Assembly (NCBI RefSeq): GCF_002923755.1
Contig: NZ_PGFZ01000003.1
Coordinates: forward strand, 107,878-171,877
Length of the DNA: 64,000 bases
Source of the DNA: Methylovulum psychrotolerans
Lineage (GTDB): Bacteria > Pseudomonadota > Gammaproteobacteria > Methylococcales > Methylomonadaceae
Direction: 5' to 3'
A model generated the notes under the pieces. That model did not search any database, was not told where the DNA came from, and saw nothing but the letters and a program-made list of their open reading frames with translations. Below, one piece after another: positions 18,069-27,562 of this stretch (position 1 is its first letter; every line of letters starts with the position of its first letter). Both the position numbers and the translations under genes were made by a program.

Positions 18069-18932
18069 TTAGCGCTGCCCCGTTTCTCCGTTTGAAGCAT
18101 TTCGTTTATCGCTAAAATGATCTGCTATTTTTGCCCCGCCGCCGACCGCCGTCCGATAGACTTCATCGGGCGTTTTATAGCCCAGTGATTGATGGTAACG
18201 TCCGCTGTTGTAAAAAACAAAATAGTCGGCCAGCCCTGATAGCAATTCCGGCAAATGGGCGTAACCTTTCAGATAAACATCCTCATGCTTGACGCTCCGC
18301 CACAGCCGTTCGACAAAAATATTGTCCAATGCCCTGCCGCGTCCGTCCATGCTGATTGTGATGCCGTTGTCCTTGAGTACGGCTATCCATTTGTCGCTGG
18401 TGAACTGCGCCCCTTGGTCGGTGTTGAAGATTTCGGGTATCCCGTAGAGCCTGAGCGCAGTTGCCAAGCAATCCACGCAAAAGCCGACATCCATCGTGTT
18501 CGACACTTCCCAAGCCAAAACCTTACGGCTGTACCAGTCGATGACCGCCACCAGGTAGACAAAACCGTGCGCCAGCCGGATATAGGTTATGTCCGTACTC
18601 CAAACGTGGTTAGGGCGGACAATGCCCAAGCCCCTGAGCAAATACGGGTAAACCGCGTGCGCCGGGTGGCTTTTGCTGGTGTTGGGGCCGGGTGCCATCC
18701 CTGCCAAGCCCAGGATGTGCATCAGGCGCTGCACGCGCTTGCGGTTGACGCAATGGCCTTCGGCGCGTAGCCAAGCCACCATTTTCCGGCTGCCGTAAAA
18801 GGGGCGGCGGGTGTATTCCTCGTCCAACAAGCGCAGCAACATCAGTTCGAACCCGTCCACCCTTTCCGCTTTACCCGCATACACGGTCGACCGGGCGATG
18901 CCCGCCAAACGGCATTGGGCTGTTACTGGCAA
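18069..18932 (-). CDS. IS3-family transposase OrfB (made as OrfAB by -1 frameshift)
   Basis: Retroviral-integrase-type core. Motifs: STVYAGKAERVDGFELMLLR, RPFYGSRKMVAWLRAEGHCV and NRKRVQRLMHILGL in the N-terminal HTH_21-like part; first Asp in VWSTDITYIRLAHGFVYLVA, second Asp in FNTDQGAQFTS, and Glu in ALDNIFVERLWRSVKHEDV. Complete DDE set. No good start of its own; the frame is open upstream to the A8 run at 18990-18997, where OrfA WLKKK shifts to LKKKVRDQPLSL. Confidence 0.92.
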   Translation of the reverse strand: MPVTAQCRLAGIARSTVYAGKAERVDGFELMLLRLLDEEYTRRPFYGSRKMVAWLRAEGHCVNRKRVQRLMHILGLAGMAPGPNTSKSHPAHAVYPYLLRGLGIVRPNHVWSTDITYIRLAHGFVYLVAVIDWYSRKVLAWEVSNTMDVGFCVDCLATALRLYGIPEIFNTDQGAQFTSDKWIAVLKDNGITISMDGRGRALDNIFVERLWRSVKHEDVYLKGYAHLPELLSGLADYFVFYNSGRYHQSLGYKTPDEVYRTAVGGGAKIADHFSDKRNASNGETGQR

Positions 18933-18970
18933 CTGCCCGTCATTGGGGGCAACCCACGCTTGCCGCAGGC

Positions 18971-19264
18971 TTAAGGGTTGATCCCGGACTTTTTTTTCAG
19001 CCAGTCCAACTCCATGTTGAGCTGTCCTATCTTGGCGTACAGGCGTTCGGGGTCGCTTTGCGGGTCAACCGCCTTCGGGCCGCGCTTCGTCTCAAACAGT
19101 TGCCCGGCATTCTCCAGCAAGGCTTTTTTCCAGAGGCCGACTTGCGTCGGATGGACACCGTGTTCTTGGGCTATCTCATTGGCCGTCTTTGTACCTTTGA
19201 CCGCCTCCAACGCCACCTTCGCCTTTTGTGCGCCGGTCATCAATTTACGCTTTTTCTCACTCAT
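18971..19264 (-). CDS. IS3-family transposase OrfA
   Basis: 97 residues with the helix-turn-helix TANEIAQEHGVHPTQVGLWK and a C-terminal leucine-zipper-like helix (LYAKIGQLNMELDWLKKK), the normal layout for OrfA, which binds the terminal repeats and regulates transposition. Ends just after the slippery A8 run shared with OrfB. Confidence 0.92.
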   Translation of the reverse strand: MSEKKRKLMTGAQKAKVALEAVKGTKTANEIAQEHGVHPTQVGLWKKALLENAGQLFETKRGPKAVDPQSDPERLYAKIGQLNMELDWLKKKSGINP

Positions 19265-19421
19265 TTTCGTCCACCTGTTTTATGATGGACACCATCTTAA
19301 ATTATTGTCTGTTTTTATGGGTCCACTATAATATTCATTAGATTACGCGGCGATTGCGGCGGTATTGGACGGCGCGGAGCCAGCAGGTCGCCTGATAGGC
19401 AACTCCCATTCGTCCTGCTGT

Positions 19422-20894
19422 TTAGCTTTGGCTAAGCACCACCTTATTACGCCCCGTGTCTTTAGCCTGATACAGGGCGACATCGGCGGCTTTTAACAGT
19501 GCGTGGCTGCTATGGCCATCCTCAGGACAGGCCGCGACCCCAAACGACGCGGTGACTTTCGCCAAGGCTTTGCCCTTGTAAGTAAACTCGTGTTTTTCTA
19601 TCGCCGAGCGGACGCTTTCGGCGCGGATGGCGGCGGTTTCTTTGTTCGCACCGAGCAAAATCATCACCAACTCTTCGCCGCCGTAGCGGCAGGCGATGTC
19701 GTGTTCCCTGAGTTTGGAACGCATAATTTCGGCGATTTCGGTCAGGACAAAATCCCCCGCATCATGCCCGTAGGTGTCATTGTAGGTTTTAAAATGGTCG
19801 ATATCGATCATAATCAAGCCTAAAGCCATTGTGTTACGTTGGCAATTGGCCAGTTCGTGGGCCAAGGTTTCATCCAGATAACGGCGGTTAAACAATTGCG
19901 TCATTGGGTCGTGCAATGAGCGGTTGCGTAAGGCTTCGCGCAATTTAAGGCTGACCAACGCCATTGCCAAGTTGTCGGCGGCCAGGGAAATCAAACGGGT
20001 GCGTGATTCCACCGATGTCCATGCCCCGCGCTTATCGTCGTGCTTATCGCCCAAGGTTACGCACAAAAAGCCGATCATTTCGCCTTGTGCGATGGCGGGG
20101 GAGCAGACATAGCCTTGGTTGATGTTGGGCAGGACATGGTGGCACAGGATGGCGTTGTCGGGATCTTCGACAATATGCAGCCGCCCTTGGCGCAGCGCCC
20201 AGCAGTCATCGGAGGCAATCGCCAGCGAGGAGAAAAACTGCGCCTCGCCCCAAGTGGCCACCGCCTCCACCAGGCTGTGGTCGTCATTGAACAGGTACAG
20301 TGCCCCTGACTGGTCGGTAAAAATCCGCTTGGCATAATAATGGACAATGGCATGGGTTTCTTTTAAGGAACGGCATACCTGCAAATACGAATTCAATTCG
20401 TTAATCAGCGCCATTTCGCGGTTATGCTGGGTCAGCTCCAGTTGCGAAAGGTGCAGGCGGTTTTCGTAGTTTTTGCGGTCGGTGATGTCGGTGGACGAGC
20501 CGATGAAACCGGAGAATTTGCCTTCCTTGTTAATATAAGGCTCGCCGGTATCGAGGATATAACGGTATTGGCTGTCAAACCGCCGCAAGCGGTATTCCAT
20601 TTCGAAAGGCTGGTGGGACTGGAACGCATCCCGAAAAACATGCAGGCAGTCGTCACGGTCGTCAGAATGTAATGCGTTTAGCCACGTTTCGCCGCTTAAT
20701 TGCCCTTCCGTTGTCGCTCCGACAAATTTTTTCCATTTGGAATTGGTAAAGACGACCTTGCCTTCAGAATTGGTCAGCCAAAGCATGACCGGGGCATCTT
20801 CGGCAACTATTTTGAAATCCGTGTCTTCTTCAAAAAAAGGCTTATCCGCAATGGTGGGGAGGGCTTCGGTAACAATTTCTTTAGTCTTAGCCAT
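19422..20894 (-). CDS. PAS-GAF-GGDEF diguanylate cyclase
   Basis: 490-residue soluble c-di-GMP synthase. Residues about 25-140 are a PAS/PAC domain (DAPVMLWLTNSEGKVVFTNS to SSTDITDRKN), about 160-320 a GAF-like sensor (LNSYLQVCRSLKETHAIVHY to LAADNLAMALVSLKLREAL), and 330-488 the GGDEF domain with the active-site variant GGEEL and SLHDPMTQLFNRRYLDE at its start. An RxxD inhibitory site (REHD) lies five residues before GGEEL, so product feedback is expected. No membrane segment. No neighbour gives a clue to the signal. Confidence 0.94.
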   Translation of the reverse strand: MAKTKEIVTEALPTIADKPFFEEDTDFKIVAEDAPVMLWLTNSEGKVVFTNSKWKKFVGATTEGQLSGETWLNALHSDDRDDCLHVFRDAFQSHQPFEMEYRLRRFDSQYRYILDTGEPYINKEGKFSGFIGSSTDITDRKNYENRLHLSQLELTQHNREMALINELNSYLQVCRSLKETHAIVHYYAKRIFTDQSGALYLFNDDHSLVEAVATWGEAQFFSSLAIASDDCWALRQGRLHIVEDPDNAILCHHVLPNINQGYVCSPAIAQGEMIGFLCVTLGDKHDDKRGAWTSVESRTRLISLAADNLAMALVSLKLREALRNRSLHDPMTQLFNRRYLDETLAHELANCQRNTMALGLIMIDIDHFKTYNDTYGHDAGDFVLTEIAEIMRSKLREHDIACRYGGEELVMILLGANKETAAIRAESVRSAIEKHEFTYKGKALAKVTASFGVAACPEDGHSSHALLKAADVALYQAKDTGRNKVVLSQS

Positions 20895-21103
20895 TTTAGG
20901 AACCTATCGGGTGGGCAGCGGCTTAATAGAGTGCGGTTAGCATACTACCGTTAGCCGATAATTCAACTGCCATTTATAAATTCTGTAACATATTGGCAAA
21001 TAAGAAGTGTTTATACGCTTTTATGCCTATCCGCTTGTGGGAATAAGGTGGGGGTGGGGTTAAAAAAAGTTGGCACTGGGTTGTCTGTATAGATGGTTTT
21101 TAT

Positions 21104-21157
21104 TTAGGAACGCGGGCATCTTGTCCATACCTGCGGGCAAGATGCCCACGCTCCTAA
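21104..21157. repeat. REP-like palindrome, possible terminator
   Basis: Arms TTAGGAACGCGGGCATCTTG (21104-21123) and CAAGATGCCCACGCTCCTAA (21138-21157), 18 of 20 pairs matching, 14-base loop. It sits 10 bp past the Hsp70 stop and shares the TTAGG..CGCGGGCA core with the palindrome at 41971-41993. Confidence 0.75.
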
Positions 21158-21167
21158 GTATCCGTCT

Positions 21168-23924
21168 TCAAGCGTTAATCAATTTCAGACCCGGCGGTAA
21201 GGCTTCGCCAAAAATTTGTTTCTCGTCTTTTTCATCCAGCTCTTTGACTTGCTCGACCAGTTCCACCCAAGAGGCCGGGGCTTTGCTGAATTTTAGTTTA
21301 TCGCTGATCTGTACGCGCAGGCTGTCGTCGATGTCGCGGCTACGGTCGCCGCTCATGCGGGCGATCAAGGTGGCGGCAAAGCCGATATGCGGGGATTTTT
21401 TCCAATCTTGGCCGAGCATCTGTTGCAGCCAGGCCGCTACTACTTCGGCGGGGATGACGTTATGGCTGCTGCCGTGGAACGGGACGCGTGCGCCGATACG
21501 CCCGACCGCCCACCAGGTTTGGTCGGGTTCGCCGGATTTTTGCAGACGTTGCAGCAACCAGTCGCCCAATTGGCTTTTTTGCGCGGCGGGTAAGCGTTCC
21601 AGCACCGCTGCCAAGCGGACGATTTCGTCGTAGCTGCGGGTTTTAAGTTGTTTGGCGATGCCCGGTTGCCGTGCCGAAGCCGGGTTGATGTATTTGCTGA
21701 TGTCGTTGAACAATTGCTCTTGGGCGGCGGCGTTCAGGCCTCCGGCAATGCGCCGCCACAGCGTCCACCATTCTGTCCAATTTTGGATCTCGTTGACGAA
21801 TTGGATGCCGTGCGGGTAATGTTTCCATAATTGCTCAACCCGCCAATCGTCTAAGGGATAACCAAAGCCGGGGCGCAGGCAAAAACCTATCAGGCTTAGC
21901 CAGATGCGCTCATGGTTATCGGAGCGGCGGTGGTATTTGCTGCCGTCCAATAATTGCCCGAACAGCGTCCGTAACAGCGGGGTTTCCCAGTCTTGGCGCG
22001 GGGTGCCGACAATTTTTTCTAAGTCGGCGCGGAGGCTTTTCACCGCTTTAGGGTCGACTTGTTTGGATTTTGCGCCGTAGATGGTTTGGATTTTTTCTTC
22101 CAAGCGCAACAGCTTGTCGGCGGGCAAAGCCACATCGGCGTTGCCGACGGTACGGTTTTTCTTGCGGATCTGAAATTCCACATCCCAGCGTTGTTTAGGG
22201 TCGGCGACCGCGACGCATTGGATTTTTAAGGTCCCCACTTCGGTTTGGGTCACCGCTAATTGCACCACCACTTCGCTGGCGACTTCGCCGCCGTCGCTGT
22301 GCAAGGCAACCGCTAAAGGCGGCAGGGAATGGAAATCATCGGTAATCGCCGCGACATCGCCGGGCTTCACGTCATTGTCGCCCGTAGTTGATGCTAAGTG
22401 GAAACGCACCGGAACTCCCAGACGCAAGGCGAATTGGCGACCAGTCAACAGCACTTCGTCGCCTTCTTCACTGCCTTTGGGCAGGATGCACACACCTTGC
22501 TGGTGGTCGGTGCTATCGGTATCGACTAAGAGGAAATAACTACGCGCCGCGCCGCCGCCGATTTTCAGCTTTTTGTCGCGGCGGGCGACGGCGTAGCTGA
22601 CCGCGCCAAAGGCTACGGCCAGTTCGGGATGCAGGTTTTCCAAGAGCAGCGGCGGTTGCTCCCGCCAAGCTGCCATTAAGGCCAACAGGCGTTGGGTAAT
22701 CGGTTGGCTACGGAACACCCCGCCATTCAGCAATAGCGCGTCCGGTACGCCCACGCCGCCGCCCAAGGCTTCTTGTGCCGCCAAGGTATGTTGCTTTAAA
22801 AAGGCCGCGATGTGTTTGCTGACTGCCGGTTCGGCGGCGTAAGGCAGGCCAAACTCGACCACGCCGCTGCGCTTGCGCTCTGGCAGTTCGTGTAAGCCGG
22901 ATAAGGGGAAGAAGCCGTCTAAGGCGATATGCCGGACTTCTTCGCGGCTTAACACTGCCGAGCGCGAACTGCCGATCAGTTTCGAGCCGCCACCTAATAA
23001 GGTGACATTGACCTGTTCGGGCGCGTCTTCGGCCAGCAGGCGTTCTTTGGCAATCCGGCATTGCTCGATCAATTGCGAAAAATCCGCCGCCGACAGGCGT
23101 TTGTCCGCCGCGCCCAAACGGCTTTCCGCCAAATGCGCCAAGGCTAAGTCGATATTATCGCCGCCCAGCATTAGATGGTCGCCGACCCCGATGCGGGTCA
23201 GTTTCGGCTCGTGCAGGCCTTGCTCGACCTTAATCAGCGTCAAGTCGGTGGTGCCGCCGCCGACATCGCAAATCAGTAATAGATGCACTTGGGCTAAGGC
23301 TTGCTGGAGATTACCCGCATTGCGGCGCAGCCAGTCGTAACAAACGGCTTGCGGCTCTTCCAGCAGGCGCACTTGGCTAAGTCCGGCCTGTTTGGCCGCC
23401 TCCAGGGTCAAAGACCGCGCCGCCTCGTCAAAGGACGCGGGAACGGTAATGACAATGTCTTGCTGCTCTAAGGGCGCGTCGGGGAATTTATGTCGCCAGA
23501 CCGTGCGGATATGCTGCAAATAACTGGCGCTGGCATCAATCGGCGAGACTTTGGCAATGTCTTCACTGCTGCCCCAGGGCAAAATCTCCGCACTATGGTC
23601 TACAGACGGGTGCGACAGCCAACTTTTGGCACTGGTGACAAAGCGGCCTTTGGTTTTCGCGCCCAAAACCCGCGCCGCCTCGCCGATGACTGCCGTGGCC
23701 CCGGCAGGGGAGAAGCTTACATCCGCCGCCGACAATTCGCCTTCCGCCGGATGGTAGCGCACCGAAGGCAATAAGGGCCGCGCCGCCACTTGACCGGGGG
23801 CGACCAGTTGCTCGACAGAAAAAATGTGAATGTCGGCGGATTTGTCGATAGGGGCATAAGCGACCACAGTGTGGGTCGTCCCTAAGTCGATGCCGACCAG
23901 ATAACGGGGGGCTGGAGTTTGCAC
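21168..23924 (-). CDS. Hsp70 family protein with long C-terminal extension
   Basis: 918 residues versus about 640 for DnaK. The ATPase domain is clear: VGIDLGTTHTVVAY (phosphate 1), VITVPASFDEAARSLTLEAA, LLEEPQAVCYDWL (connect), ICDVGGGTTDLTLIKVE (phosphate 2), and LLLNGGVFRSQPI (adenosine). After about residue 500 it does not follow the DnaK substrate domain but reads like the DUF3731-type Hsp70 relatives, with Trp-rich helical blocks (NHERIWLSLIGFCLRPGFGY; IQNWTEWWTLWRRIAGGL). Probably a specialised chaperone-like ATPase; no J-protein or GrpE lies nearby. Confidence 0.9.
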   Translation of the reverse strand: MQTPAPRYLVGIDLGTTHTVVAYAPIDKSADIHIFSVEQLVAPGQVAARPLLPSVRYHPAEGELSAADVSFSPAGATAVIGEAARVLGAKTKGRFVTSAKSWLSHPSVDHSAEILPWGSSEDIAKVSPIDASASYLQHIRTVWRHKFPDAPLEQQDIVITVPASFDEAARSLTLEAAKQAGLSQVRLLEEPQAVCYDWLRRNAGNLQQALAQVHLLLICDVGGGTTDLTLIKVEQGLHEPKLTRIGVGDHLMLGGDNIDLALAHLAESRLGAADKRLSAADFSQLIEQCRIAKERLLAEDAPEQVNVTLLGGGSKLIGSSRSAVLSREEVRHIALDGFFPLSGLHELPERKRSGVVEFGLPYAAEPAVSKHIAAFLKQHTLAAQEALGGGVGVPDALLLNGGVFRSQPITQRLLALMAAWREQPPLLLENLHPELAVAFGAVSYAVARRDKKLKIGGGAARSYFLLVDTDSTDHQQGVCILPKGSEEGDEVLLTGRQFALRLGVPVRFHLASTTGDNDVKPGDVAAITDDFHSLPPLAVALHSDGGEVASEVVVQLAVTQTEVGTLKIQCVAVADPKQRWDVEFQIRKKNRTVGNADVALPADKLLRLEEKIQTIYGAKSKQVDPKAVKSLRADLEKIVGTPRQDWETPLLRTLFGQLLDGSKYHRRSDNHERIWLSLIGFCLRPGFGYPLDDWRVEQLWKHYPHGIQFVNEIQNWTEWWTLWRRIAGGLNAAAQEQLFNDISKYINPASARQPGIAKQLKTRSYDEIVRLAAVLERLPAAQKSQLGDWLLQRLQKSGEPDQTWWAVGRIGARVPFHGSSHNVIPAEVVAAWLQQMLGQDWKKSPHIGFAATLIARMSGDRSRDIDDSLRVQISDKLKFSKAPASWVELVEQVKELDEKDEKQIFGEALPPGLKLINA

Positions 23925-24176
23925 GATAATTTGTTTTTTTATAGTTCTTTTGGAAAATCAGGGATGCTGGCAGGGTTATCACACAGCTACCAATATATTG
24001 CAAGTGAGTATTATAGCAAACCTGCGGCGGGGTGTAGGTGGGGATGGCTCTAAGCGCCACGCGGAATTTTTTCCTGCCGGAACTGGGCAATCGGTTAAAA
24101 TCGTGTTAAAGGTTTTGCCGTATAGAGGTAAGCCAGCAAAATGCCCCCCGTCAGCCAACTTAGAGAGCAAATAGCC

Positions 24177-25442
24177 ATGCGCCTGTCCTTAAATACGCAA
24201 ATTTTTCTGGGGGTGCTGCTCGGCGTGCTGCTGGGCTTGCTGTTTGCCCAACTCGGCACAGAAGCCACCTTAAGCCGCCACGGCCTGTATGTGGGTGGGC
24301 TGGTCAGTACCGTGTTTATTGATTTGCTAAAAATGGTTTTAGTACCGCTGGTGTTTACCTCGATTGCTGTCGGGGTCGCCAATTTGCGTTTGCACCAGCA
24401 AATGCACCGTGTCTGGGTTGCTACCTTGGGCTTTTTCGTGGTGTCGATGGCGGCGGCGATGGTGCTGGGCTTGACCGCCTGTAACCTGTTTGAGCCGGGT
24501 AAAGGCTTAAATCTGGCGATGTTCCAGACTGCCATGCACGGCTTTGATGCCAAGCAAATGACTTTGGCGGACTTTTTCAGCAAGTTTTTGCATGGTTTGT
24601 TCGTCAATCCCTTTGCCGCATTGGCGCAAGGCAATGTGTTGGCCATTGTCATGTTCGCGCTGTTTTTGGGGGTCGCCCTGGTGCTGGGCGGCGAGCGTTA
24701 CCGCACGGTTTTGGCCTTGTTGCAAGAGGGTCTGGAAATTACCCTACGGATGGTCGGTTGGATTATGCACTTGGCCCCGTTCGGCATCATGGCTTTATTG
24801 GCGCAACTGGTCGCCAGCCAAAACACGGCGTTATTAGCCAGTCTGGCGAAATTTGTCGCCGTAATTGTGGGTACTACCCTCTTACATTCGGTGCTGGTTT
24901 TGCCGCTGATGCTGTACGCAGTGACCCGCATCAAGCCGCTGGCATTCTTTCGCGGGGCGCGTGAGGCCTTGATTACCGCCTTCGCCACCAGCTCCAGCTC
25001 CGCCACCCTGCCTGTCACCTTACGCTGTGCCGAACAGCATTTGCACGTCAAGCCGGACATTGCAGGCTTTGTCATCCCGCTAGGCGCCACCATTAATATG
25101 GACGGCACCGCGCTCTACGAAGCCGCCGCCGCGCTGTTCATCGCCAATCTGGCCGGGGTAGAGCTGAATGCCGTCCAACAACTGATTGTTTTTTGCACCG
25201 CCATGATTGCTGCCATCGGTGCGCCCGGCATCCCCAGCGCGGGCATGGTGACAATGGTCATGGTGCTGCAATCGGTCGGTCTCCCCGCCGAAGCCATCGC
25301 CATTTTGTTGCCCATAGACCGTATATTGGACACCGTGCGGACGATGGTCAATGTGCAGGGGGATATGATCGGCAGTTTGATTGTGCAGAAATTGGTTGCG
25401 GGTGACGCTGCTCGCGGCACAAGAAGCCGTACGGCGAATTAA
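24177..25442 (+). CDS. dicarboxylate/amino acid:cation symporter (DAACS family)
   Basis: 421-residue GltP/DctA-type transporter importing C4-dicarboxylates or glutamate/aspartate with H+ or Na+. Family motifs: the serine-rich hairpin ATSSSSATLPVTLRCAEQ, the NMDGTALY block (GATINMDGTALYEAAAALFI), and GAPGIPSAGMVTMVMVLQSV for the second hairpin. DRILDTVRTMVNVQGD near the end is the substrate-binding TM8. The ATG at 24177 follows AGAG and is preferred over 24141. Its 3' end overlaps the convergent PIN gene by 4 bp. The 23925-24176 gap holds divergent promoters not resolved. Confidence 0.93.
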   Translation: MRLSLNTQIFLGVLLGVLLGLLFAQLGTEATLSRHGLYVGGLVSTVFIDLLKMVLVPLVFTSIAVGVANLRLHQQMHRVWVATLGFFVVSMAAAMVLGLTACNLFEPGKGLNLAMFQTAMHGFDAKQMTLADFFSKFLHGLFVNPFAALAQGNVLAIVMFALFLGVALVLGGERYRTVLALLQEGLEITLRMVGWIMHLAPFGIMALLAQLVASQNTALLASLAKFVAVIVGTTLLHSVLVLPLMLYAVTRIKPLAFFRGAREALITAFATSSSSATLPVTLRCAEQHLHVKPDIAGFVIPLGATINMDGTALYEAAAALFIANLAGVELNAVQQLIVFCTAMIAAIGAPGIPSAGMVTMVMVLQSVGLPAEAIAILLPIDRILDTVRTMVNVQGDMIGSLIVQKLVAGDAARGTRSRTAN

Positions 25443-25849
25443 AGCACTTTATCGCAAAATACCGAGGCAGTAACAATCTGAGCTTGGCCGATAGCCAGCA
25501 GAGATAAGATGCCCGCCCGCTTGTCACCCGTGACCAAATAATGGGCTTGTGATTTGTCTGCCAATGCCAAAAGAAATGCGTCGTTAGGGTCGGCGGCTTC
25601 ATATCCTGACGGCAAGCGGTCAATGACGGTTGCACTCTGCATATTGTTGAGCATTAGCCCGACACGGTGCGGTTGCAGTATGGTTTTGAATTTTGGGTAA
25701 CGGCTGGCTCGACGGATTTCCTCTAATTGCTCATTACAGGTAACTAATTCAAAAACGCCTTGCCGCCACGCCTGATAAATACGGTGCGGGGGCGTATTAG
25801 GGGAGATCAGCGCACTAAACAGGATATTACTGTCCAAAATGACCCGCAT
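25439..25849 (-). CDS. PIN-domain toxin (putative type II TA)
   Basis: 136-residue PIN ribonuclease of the TIGR00305 type. Acidic residues: VILDSNILFSALIS at the N-terminus (Asp5), an LEEI segment in the middle (NEQLEEIRR), and DPNDAFLLALADKS plus LVTGDKR near the C-terminus. Expected to cleave RNA unless bound by its antitoxin. Starts immediately after the antitoxin stop (TAAATG), so the two are coupled. Confidence 0.88.
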   Translation of the reverse strand: MRVILDSNILFSALISPNTPPHRIYQAWRQGVFELVTCNEQLEEIRRASRYPKFKTILQPHRVGLMLNNMQSATVIDRLPSGYEAADPNDAFLLALADKSQAHYLVTGDKRAGILSLLAIGQAQIVTASVFCDKVL

Positions 25850-26098
25850 TTATTGCTTTGCCCATGCCAACGCTTCATCAATGGCGTTATCAATCTCGGC
25901 TTGGGAATAGGTGGCGTTGTCTGCCTTTGCTGCCGTAGCCGCTAAATCCAAGATACGGCTGCGTACCGCTTCTTCAACGAAACGCGATAAGTCGCCCTTA
26001 TGCCCACCGCCTTGGCTGGCAAGAAATTGCCGGAGTGCCTGATCGGTATCACGCGAAACCACAAGGCTCCAACGGGCATTTGTTTCTGGATTGGCCAT
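25850..26098 (-). CDS. antitoxin partner of the PIN toxin, ribbon-helix-helix-like
   Basis: 82 residues from MANPETNARWSLVVS. The N-terminal WSLVVSRDTDQALRQFLASQ pattern followed by LSRFVEEAVRSRILD resembles a ribbon-helix-helix DNA-binding domain; the C-terminal helix (YSQAEIDNAIDEALAWAKQ) would wrap the toxin. Likely autoregulates. A further start five codons upstream (26113) is possible. Confidence 0.8.
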   Translation of the reverse strand: MANPETNARWSLVVSRDTDQALRQFLASQGGGHKGDLSRFVEEAVRSRILDLAATAAKADNATYSQAEIDNAIDEALAWAKQ

Positions 26099-26113
26099 AA
26101 AAATAACTCGCAC

Positions 26114-26431
26114 GAATAAATTGTCTGTCTATATGTTTATGTGTTTATATAGCAAATGTCAAGTAAAGCCTTAAGCCCTTTATTTTCAATAAACGCCGCC
26201 TACCAACTCGCCAAGCAAACATCTACACCAAGGCGCGAAAATACAAGACAAGCTATCCTGTCGTTTTTCTTGGGGCGGGGAAGTTAACAAGGGTTCGCCC
26301 ACAACGGTAGTGGCAACCCGTATAGGGAGGCGCGGTAGCAAGACAGGTGTTTTGCCCCACAGCAACCGACATCGCCATTAAATTAAGGAACCGTATTTTA
26401 TAATCATTTATGTTATGACTGCCTCCAAGCC
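26114..26431. other. intergenic region between antitoxin and rodA
   Basis: 318 bp with no gene. The left part is AT-rich with TCTGTCTATATGTTTATGTG (possible TA operon promoter and operator), the right part ends in an AT-rich run before rodA. No terminator, tRNA or known riboswitch was recognised. Confidence 0.3.
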
Positions 26432-27562
26432 ATGAAAACCGAAACCCGTTCCGAACATTTTGAACCGCCTTCCATCCTCGGCACGATACTGCGGCGGCTG
26501 CATATTGACATCCCTTTATTTCTCGGCCTAATCCTCGCGGCCTCGCTTAGCTTTATCATTTTGTACAGTGCAGGCGGGCAGGATATGGGGGTGCTGTATC
26601 GGCAAGCGGCGCGGATGGGGTTGGCGTTTGTGCTGATGACGGCGCTGGCGCATGTTAACCCCTACCAGTTCAAACGCTATTCGGCTCTATTATTCGGTAT
26701 GGGCGTGTTTTTGCTGATAGCCGTGCTTATCATGGGGCAAATCGGTAAAGGGGCGCAGCGCTGGTTGGATTTGGGTTTTTTCCGCTTTCAGCCTTCGGAG
26801 ATGATTAAGCTGACCACGCCGATGATGGTGGCCTGGTATTTGTCCGAACACGCTTTGCCGCCGAAAATCAAGCAACTGGCAATTGCTACGGGGCTGATTT
26901 TATTGCCGACCTTGCTGATCGCTAAGCAACCGGATTTGGGTACGGCGTTGCTGGTCGCCAGTTCGGGGGCAGGGGTATTGTTTTTTGCCGGGCTATCGTG
27001 GCGGTTTATTATCGGCATTGCCGCTATTGTCGGTGCCTTGCTGCCGATTATTTGGCATTTTATGCACGGCTACCAGCGCGATAGGGTGCTGACGTTCTTA
27101 AACCCGGAAGCCGACCCGTTGGGGCGCGGCTATCATATTATCCAATCTAAAATCGCCATTGGTTCGGGCGGTATTTACGGCAAGGGCTGGTTGGGCAGTA
27201 CCCAATCGGAGTTGGATTTTTTGCCGGAAAGCTCCACTGATTTTATTTTTGCCGTTTTCGCCGAGGAGTTTGGCCTGTTCGGCTGCGTCAGCCTGTTGGT
27301 ACTGTATGTGCTGATTATTGCGCGTTGCCTGTATATCGCCTCGCAAGCCCATGACACTTACTGCCGTTTATTGGCCAGCAGTCTGGCGTTCACGTTTTTT
27401 GTCTATGTTTTTGTCAATATCGGCATGGTCATCGGCATTTTGCCGGTGGTCGGCGTGCCGTTGCCGCTGATCAGTTATGGCGGCACGTCGATAGTCACCT
27501 TATTGGCCGGTTTCGGTATCTTAATGTCCATCCACACCCACAAAAAACGCCTATCACGCTGA
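26432..27562 (+). CDS. rodA: rod-shape SEDS peptidoglycan polymerase RodA
   Basis: 376-residue SEDS glycosyltransferase that polymerises lipid II during cell elongation with PBP2. Ten membrane segments; conserved blocks are GKGAQRWLDLGFFRFQPSEM, IAKQPDLGTALLV, GRGYHIIQSKIAIGSGGIYG with GWLGSTQSELDFLPESSTDF (catalytic loop) and the end GVPLPLISYGGTSIVTLL. Classic gene order follows (mltB, rlpA, dacA). Its stop overlaps the mltB start by one base (TGATG). Confidence 0.96.
   Translation: MKTETRSEHFEPPSILGTILRRLHIDIPLFLGLILAASLSFIILYSAGGQDMGVLYRQAARMGLAFVLMTALAHVNPYQFKRYSALLFGMGVFLLIAVLIMGQIGKGAQRWLDLGFFRFQPSEMIKLTTPMMVAWYLSEHALPPKIKQLAIATGLILLPTLLIAKQPDLGTALLVASSGAGVLFFAGLSWRFIIGIAAIVGALLPIIWHFMHGYQRDRVLTFLNPEADPLGRGYHIIQSKIAIGSGGIYGKGWLGSTQSELDFLPESSTDFIFAVFAEEFGLFGCVSLLVLYVLIIARCLYIASQAHDTYCRLLASSLAFTFFVYVFVNIGMVIGILPVVGVPLPLISYGGTSIVTLLAGFGILMSIHTHKKRLSR

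Larger units (their letters stand above)
18005..19325 (-). mobile_element. IS3-family element, apparently complete
   Basis: 1321 bp starting TGGACCCC at 18005 and ending GGGTCCA at 19325. The terminal repeats are imperfect: both contain TGGACCC, then a variable 6-7 bp, then CAGACAATA. OrfA and OrfB overlap with a run of eight A residues for -1 frameshifting. I could not see a clean target duplication. Confidence 0.9.
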
